From positions 62,001-126,000 of the forward strand of contig NW_026291808.1 in NCBI RefSeq assembly GCF_023091745.1: a DNA stretch of 64,000 bases, written 5' to 3'. This document shows positions 60,364-64,000 of this stretch, one piece after another. Source of the DNA: Budorcas taxicolor (lineage: Eukaryota; Chordata; Mammalia; Artiodactyla; Bovidae). The position numbers and the translations under genes were made by a program. The stretch's first letter is position 1; every line of letters starts with the position of its first letter. The notes beneath the pieces were generated by a model. The model was not told the origin of the DNA, made no database searches, and saw nothing but the letters and a program-made list of their open reading frames with translations.

Positions 60364-63300
60364 TTGAGATGCGACGGGAACGCCGGGATCTCTTTCCCGA
60401 CGAAGCAGGGAAAGGATCCCTCATCTCGAGCTACGAGGTGGAAACGGGGCTCCTCTGGATGTGGGCGGGACCCTCGTGATTCCTCTCGAGTGGAGACGGG
60501 TATGTCGGGGAACTTCTTGATTTGCACCAAGGGTGTGAAGGAGCCTTTCGAAGTTCCAGAGGGGAGGTGTGATCATCCTCGAGACGCCTCAGCGGAAATG
60601 GGCCTCATCTCGCCTGGAGGGGAGAACCTCCTGGATTTTCTCGAGTTGCGGCAGGTCTTCTCGAGTTACGACGGGGACCTCAGGGACCCGCTCTGGTGGC
60701 CTCAGGAAAGGCCAGTCCCCATGCGAGTTGCTAGGGGACCTCTCGGGATTCCTCTCCCGTCCATGCCAGGGCCTCAGTCTTTGTTTGGAGTCGGGGCCGG
60801 AACCTGAGGATTCCTCTCCAGTGTTGCCATGGATCTTGGGGTGCTTCTGAGTCTCCCCAGGGGAGTCAGGCCTCGTCTCGAGTGGGGGCATGCACGTGCG
60901 CTTTCCTCCCGAGCTGCAGCAGTAGTGTCACGCTTCCTGTCACGTGGATCAAGGGATCTGTGGCTTTCCCTCGAGCCTGTCCCTCGAGGCTTTCCCACGA
61001 GGCTTTCCCACAGGGCTGTGCCACGTGCCACCTTGGTGTGAGTCGATCCTCGGCGTGAAAGACGAGCCAGTGAAGGGAAAAGAGGTTCCTCTGGAATGGA
61101 CTGAGACATCTGGGGGACTCTTGGAATGGTGGCACGACCCTGGAGTTCCTCTCGCCGTTCCTGTTGAGAGGGCCTCCTCTTGAGATGCGACGGGAACGCC
61201 GGGAACTCTTTCCCGACGAAGCAGGGAAAAGATCCCTCATCTCGAGCTACGAGGCGGAAACGGGGCTCCTCTGGATGTGGGCGGGACCCTCGTGATTCCT
61301 CTCGAGTGGAGACGGGTATGTTGGGGAACTTCTTGATTTGCACCAAGGGTGTGAATGACCCTATCGAAGTTCCAGAGCGGAGGTGTGATCAGCCTCGAGA
61401 CGCCTCAGCAGAAATGGGCCTCATCTCGCCTGGAGGGGAGAACCTCCTGGATTTTCTCGAGTTGCGGCAGGTCTTCTCGAGTTACGACGGGGACCTCAGG
61501 GACCCGCTCTGGTGGCCTCAGGAAAGGCCAGTCCCCATGCGAGTTGCTAGGGGACCTCTCGGGATTCCTCTCCCGTCCATGCCGGGGCCTCAGTCCTTGT
61601 GTGGAGTCGGGGCCGGACCCTGAGGATTCCTCTCCAGTGTTGCCATGGATCTTGGGGTGCTTCTGAGTCTCCCCAGGGGAGTCAGGCCTCGTCTCGAGTG
61701 GGGGCATGCACGTGCGCTTTCCTCCCGAGCTGCAGCAGTAGTGTCACGCTTCCTGTCACGTGGATCAAGGGATCTGTGGCTTTCCCTCGAGCCTGTCCCT
61801 CGAGGCTTTCCCACGAGGCTTTCCCACAGGGCTGTGCCACGTGCCACCTTGGTGTGAGTCGATCCTCGGCGTGAAAGACGAGCCAGTGAAGGGAAAAGAG
61901 GTTCCTCTGGAATGGACTGAGACATCTGGGGGACTCTTGGAATGGTGGCACGACCCTGGAGTTCCTCTCGCCGTTCCTGTTGAGAGGGCCTCCTCTTGAG
62001 ATGCGACGGGAACGCCGGGAACTCTTTCCCGACGAAGCAGGGAAAGGATCCCTCATCTAGAGCTACGAGGCGGAAACGGGGCTCCTCTGGATGTGGGCGG
62101 GACCCTCGTGATTCCTCTCGAGTGGAGACGGGTATGTCGGGGAACTTCTTGATTTGCACCAAGGGTGTGAAGGAGCCTTTCGAAGTTCCAGAGGGAAGGT
62201 GTGATCAGCCTCGAGACGCCTCAGCGGAAATGGGCCTCATCTCGCCTGGAGGGGAGAACCTCCTGGATTTTCTCGAGTTGCGGCAGGTCTTCTCGAGTTA
62301 CGACGGGGACCTCAGGGACCCGCTCTGGTGGCCTCAGGAAAGGCCAGTCCCCATGCGAGTTGCTAGGGGACCTCTCGGGATTCCTCTCCCGTCCATGCCG
62401 GGGCCTCAGTCCTTGTGTGGAGTCGGGGTCGGAACCTGAGGATTCCTCTCCAGTGTTGCCATGGATCTTGGGGTGCTTCTGAGTCTCCCCAGGGGAGTCA
62501 GGCCTCGTCTCGAGTGGGGGCATGCACGTGCGCTTTCCTCCCGAGCTGCAGCAGTAGTGTCACGATTCCTGTCACGTGGATCAAGGGATCTGTGGCTTTC
62601 CCTCGAGGCTGTCGCTCGAGGCTTTCCCACGAGGCTTTCCCACAGGGCTGTGCCACGTGCCACCTTGGTGTGAGTCGATCCTCGGCGTGAAAGACGAGCC
62701 AGTGAAGGGAAAAGAGGTTCCTCTGGAATGGACTGAGACATCTGGGGGACTCTTGGAATGGTGGCACGACCCTGGAGTTCCTCTCGCCGTTCCTGTTGAG
62801 AGGGCCTCCTCTTGAGATGCGACGGGAACGCCGGGAACTCTTTCCCGACGAAGCAGGGAAAGGATCCCTCATCTAGAGCTACGAGGCGGAAACGGGGCTC
62901 CTCTGGATGTGGGCGGGACCCTCGTGATTCCTCTCGAGTGGAGACGGGTATGTCGGGGAACTTCTTGATTTGCACCAATGGTGTGAAGGAGCCTTTCGAA
63001 GTTCCAGAGGGGAGGTGTGATCAGCCTCGAGACGCCTCAGCGGAAATGGGCCTCATCTCGCCTGGAGGGGAGAACCTCCTGGATTTTCTCGAGTTGCGGC
63101 AGGTCTTCTCGAGTTACGACGGGGACCTCAGGGACCCGCTCTGGTGGCCTCAGGAAAGGCCAGTCCCCATGCGAGTTGCTAGGGGACCTCTCGGGATTCC
63201 TCTCCCGTCCATGCCGGGGACTCAGTCCTTGTGTGGAGTCGGGGCCGGAACCTGAGGATTCCTCTCCAGTGTTGCCATGGATCTTGGGGTGCTTCTGAGT

Positions 63301-64000
63301 CTCCCCAGGGGAGTCAGGCCTCGTCTCAAGTGGGGGCATGCACGTGCGCTTTCCTCCCGAGCTGCAGCAGTAGTGTCACGCTTCCTGTCACGTGGATCAA
63401 GGGATCTGTGGCTTTCCCTCGAGGCTGTCCCTCGAGGCTTTCCCACGAGGCTTTCCCACAGGGCTGTGCCACGTGCCACCTTGGTGTGAGTCGATCCTCG
63501 GCGTGAAAGACGAGCCGGTGAAGGGAAAAGGGGTTCCTCTGGAATGGACTGAGACATCTGGGGGACTCTTGGAATGGTGGCACGACCCTGGAGTTCCTCT
63601 CGCCGTTCCTGTTGAGAGGGCCTCCTCTTGAGATGCGACGGGAACGCCGGGATCTCTTTCCCGACGAAGCAGGGAAAGGATCCCTCATCTCGAGCTACGA
63701 GGCGGAAACGGGGCTCCTCTGGATGTGGGCGGGACCCTCGTGATTCCTCTCGAGTGGAGACGGGTATGTCGGGGAACTTCTTGATTTGCACCAAGGGTGT
63801 GAAGGAGCCTTTCGAAGTTCCAGAGGGGAGGTGTGATCATCCTCGAGACGCCTCAGCGGAAATGGGCCTCATCTCGCCTGGAGGGGAGAACCTCCTGGAT
63901 TTTCTCGAGTTGCGGCAGGTCTTCTCGAGTTACGACGGGGACCTCAGGGACCCGCTCTGGTGGCCTCAGGAAAGGCCAGTCCCCATGCGAGTTGCTAGGG
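60364..64000. repeat. Monomers M75-M79: H-N-Q second copy and window end
   Basis: Monomers start at 60364, 61180, 61996, 62812 and 63628; the last is cut by the window at 373 bp. M75-M77 repeat M68-M70 at 5711 bp, including GGGAAAAGATCC in M76. M75 and M79 share the rare CGCCGGGATCTC near their starts, 3264 bp apart, so the array is probably entering a four-monomer duplicate of M75-M78. M77 has CTGTCGCTCGAGG, otherwise seen in M11. M78 is Q-type with GGGGACTCAG like M42 and M66. The array continues past the right edge. Confidence 0.88.

Larger units (their letters stand above)
1..64000. repeat. Centromeric-type satellite array, ~816-bp monomer, 78 full copies plus a partial copy (probable sheep/goat satellite I)
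   Basis: The unit beginning TTGAGATGCGACGGGAA recurs at 1, 817, 1632, 2448, 3264, 4080, 4895, 5711 and on to 63628, always in the same orientation and with no foreign sequence between copies. Spacings are 816 bp (58 times), 815 bp (19 times) and 814 bp (once). Neighbouring copies differ by scattered single-base changes and rare 1-2 bp indels. A hand count of a typical monomer gives about 51 CpG and eight CTCGAG sites; GC is around 60% in the lines I counted. A unit of this length and composition matches what is known of Caprini satellite I, which forms large centromeric blocks and is related to the bovine 1.715 satellite. That family name comes from memory, so sheep versus goat or another bovid cannot be settled here. 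The array should be heterochromatic; no protein-coding role is indicated. Confidence 0.97.

Noticed and set aside
1..64000. A large repetitive protein gene (adhesin or other repeat protein) with a 272-residue repeat
   Set aside because: 816 divides by three, which invited this idea, but every frame on both strands meets a stop in each monomer, and the 815- and 814-bp copies shift the frame.
1..64000. CRISPR array or another defence-type repeat system
   Set aside because: There are no short direct repeats separated by unique spacers; the entire unit is repeated.
1..64000. Ribosomal DNA or intergenic spacer repeats
   Set aside because: No rRNA-like segment is present, and no subset of monomers differs in a way that would suggest a transcription unit.
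1..64000. A previously undescribed gene system
   Set aside because: I looked on both strands for any monomer-independent sequence, conserved domain, RNA gene or operon-like layout and saw none. All of the window is accounted for by the satellite repeat.

Overview
The whole 64 kb window is one uninterrupted, head-to-tail tandem array of a GC-rich repeat of about 816 bp. Taking the recurrent TTGAGATGCGACGGGAA as the start of the unit, it holds 78 complete monomers plus a partial one of 373 bp (63628-64000), all in the same orientation. Fifty-eight monomers are 816 bp, nineteen are 815 bp and one is 814 bp. I found no unique sequence, transposon, RNA gene or believable protein-coding gene. The unit length, the high CpG and CTCGAG content and the blurred 31-bp internal phase fit the centromeric/pericentromeric satellite I family of sheep and goats (Caprini; relatives of the bovine 1.715 satellite). 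That assignment is from memory of the family and was not checked by alignment; that this is satellite DNA is certain from the sequence itself.

Monomers fall into recognisable variant types, labelled M1-M79 from left to right. Type E is 815 bp with CGCCTTAGGGG where others read CGCCTGGAGGGG. Type D has GAACGCTGTGAAC near its start. Type T has GACGGCTCGG or GACGGCTAGG where others read GACGGGTATG. Type N has TGAATGACCCTATCG followed by GAGCGGAGG. Type H has GTGATCATCC. Type Q has CATCTAGAGC. Type F has TCTTTGTTTGGAG. Shared private variants show how the array was built.

Layout: M1-M10 (1-8156) is the most diverged part. M11-M13 is an N-rich stretch. M14-M21 (10605-17129) is built from nested dimer and trimer duplications of E-D pairs. 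M22-M28 is N/H-rich. M29-M39 is E/D/T-rich. M40-M43 is H-N-Q-H and recurs as M64-M67, 19.58 kb away. M44-M49 contains a copy of M29-M32 that has lost one monomer, then a duplicated dimer. M50-M55 and M56-M61 are a nearly perfect tandem duplication of a 4895-bp six-monomer block. M62-M70 is N/H/Q-rich. M71 is a hybrid monomer that leads into a third, partial copy of the six-monomer block (M72-M74). M75-M79 repeats M68-M70 material.

The open reading frames here follow from the repeat: 816 is a multiple of three, so the same short frames return in every monomer on both strands. The window carries no gene system. What it offers is a readable record of unequal exchange, local conversion and CpG decay in a satellite array, plus sequence elements found in each monomer (a five-copy 13-bp repeat, three CACGTG hexamers, and a 14-bp alternating purine-pyrimidine tract).
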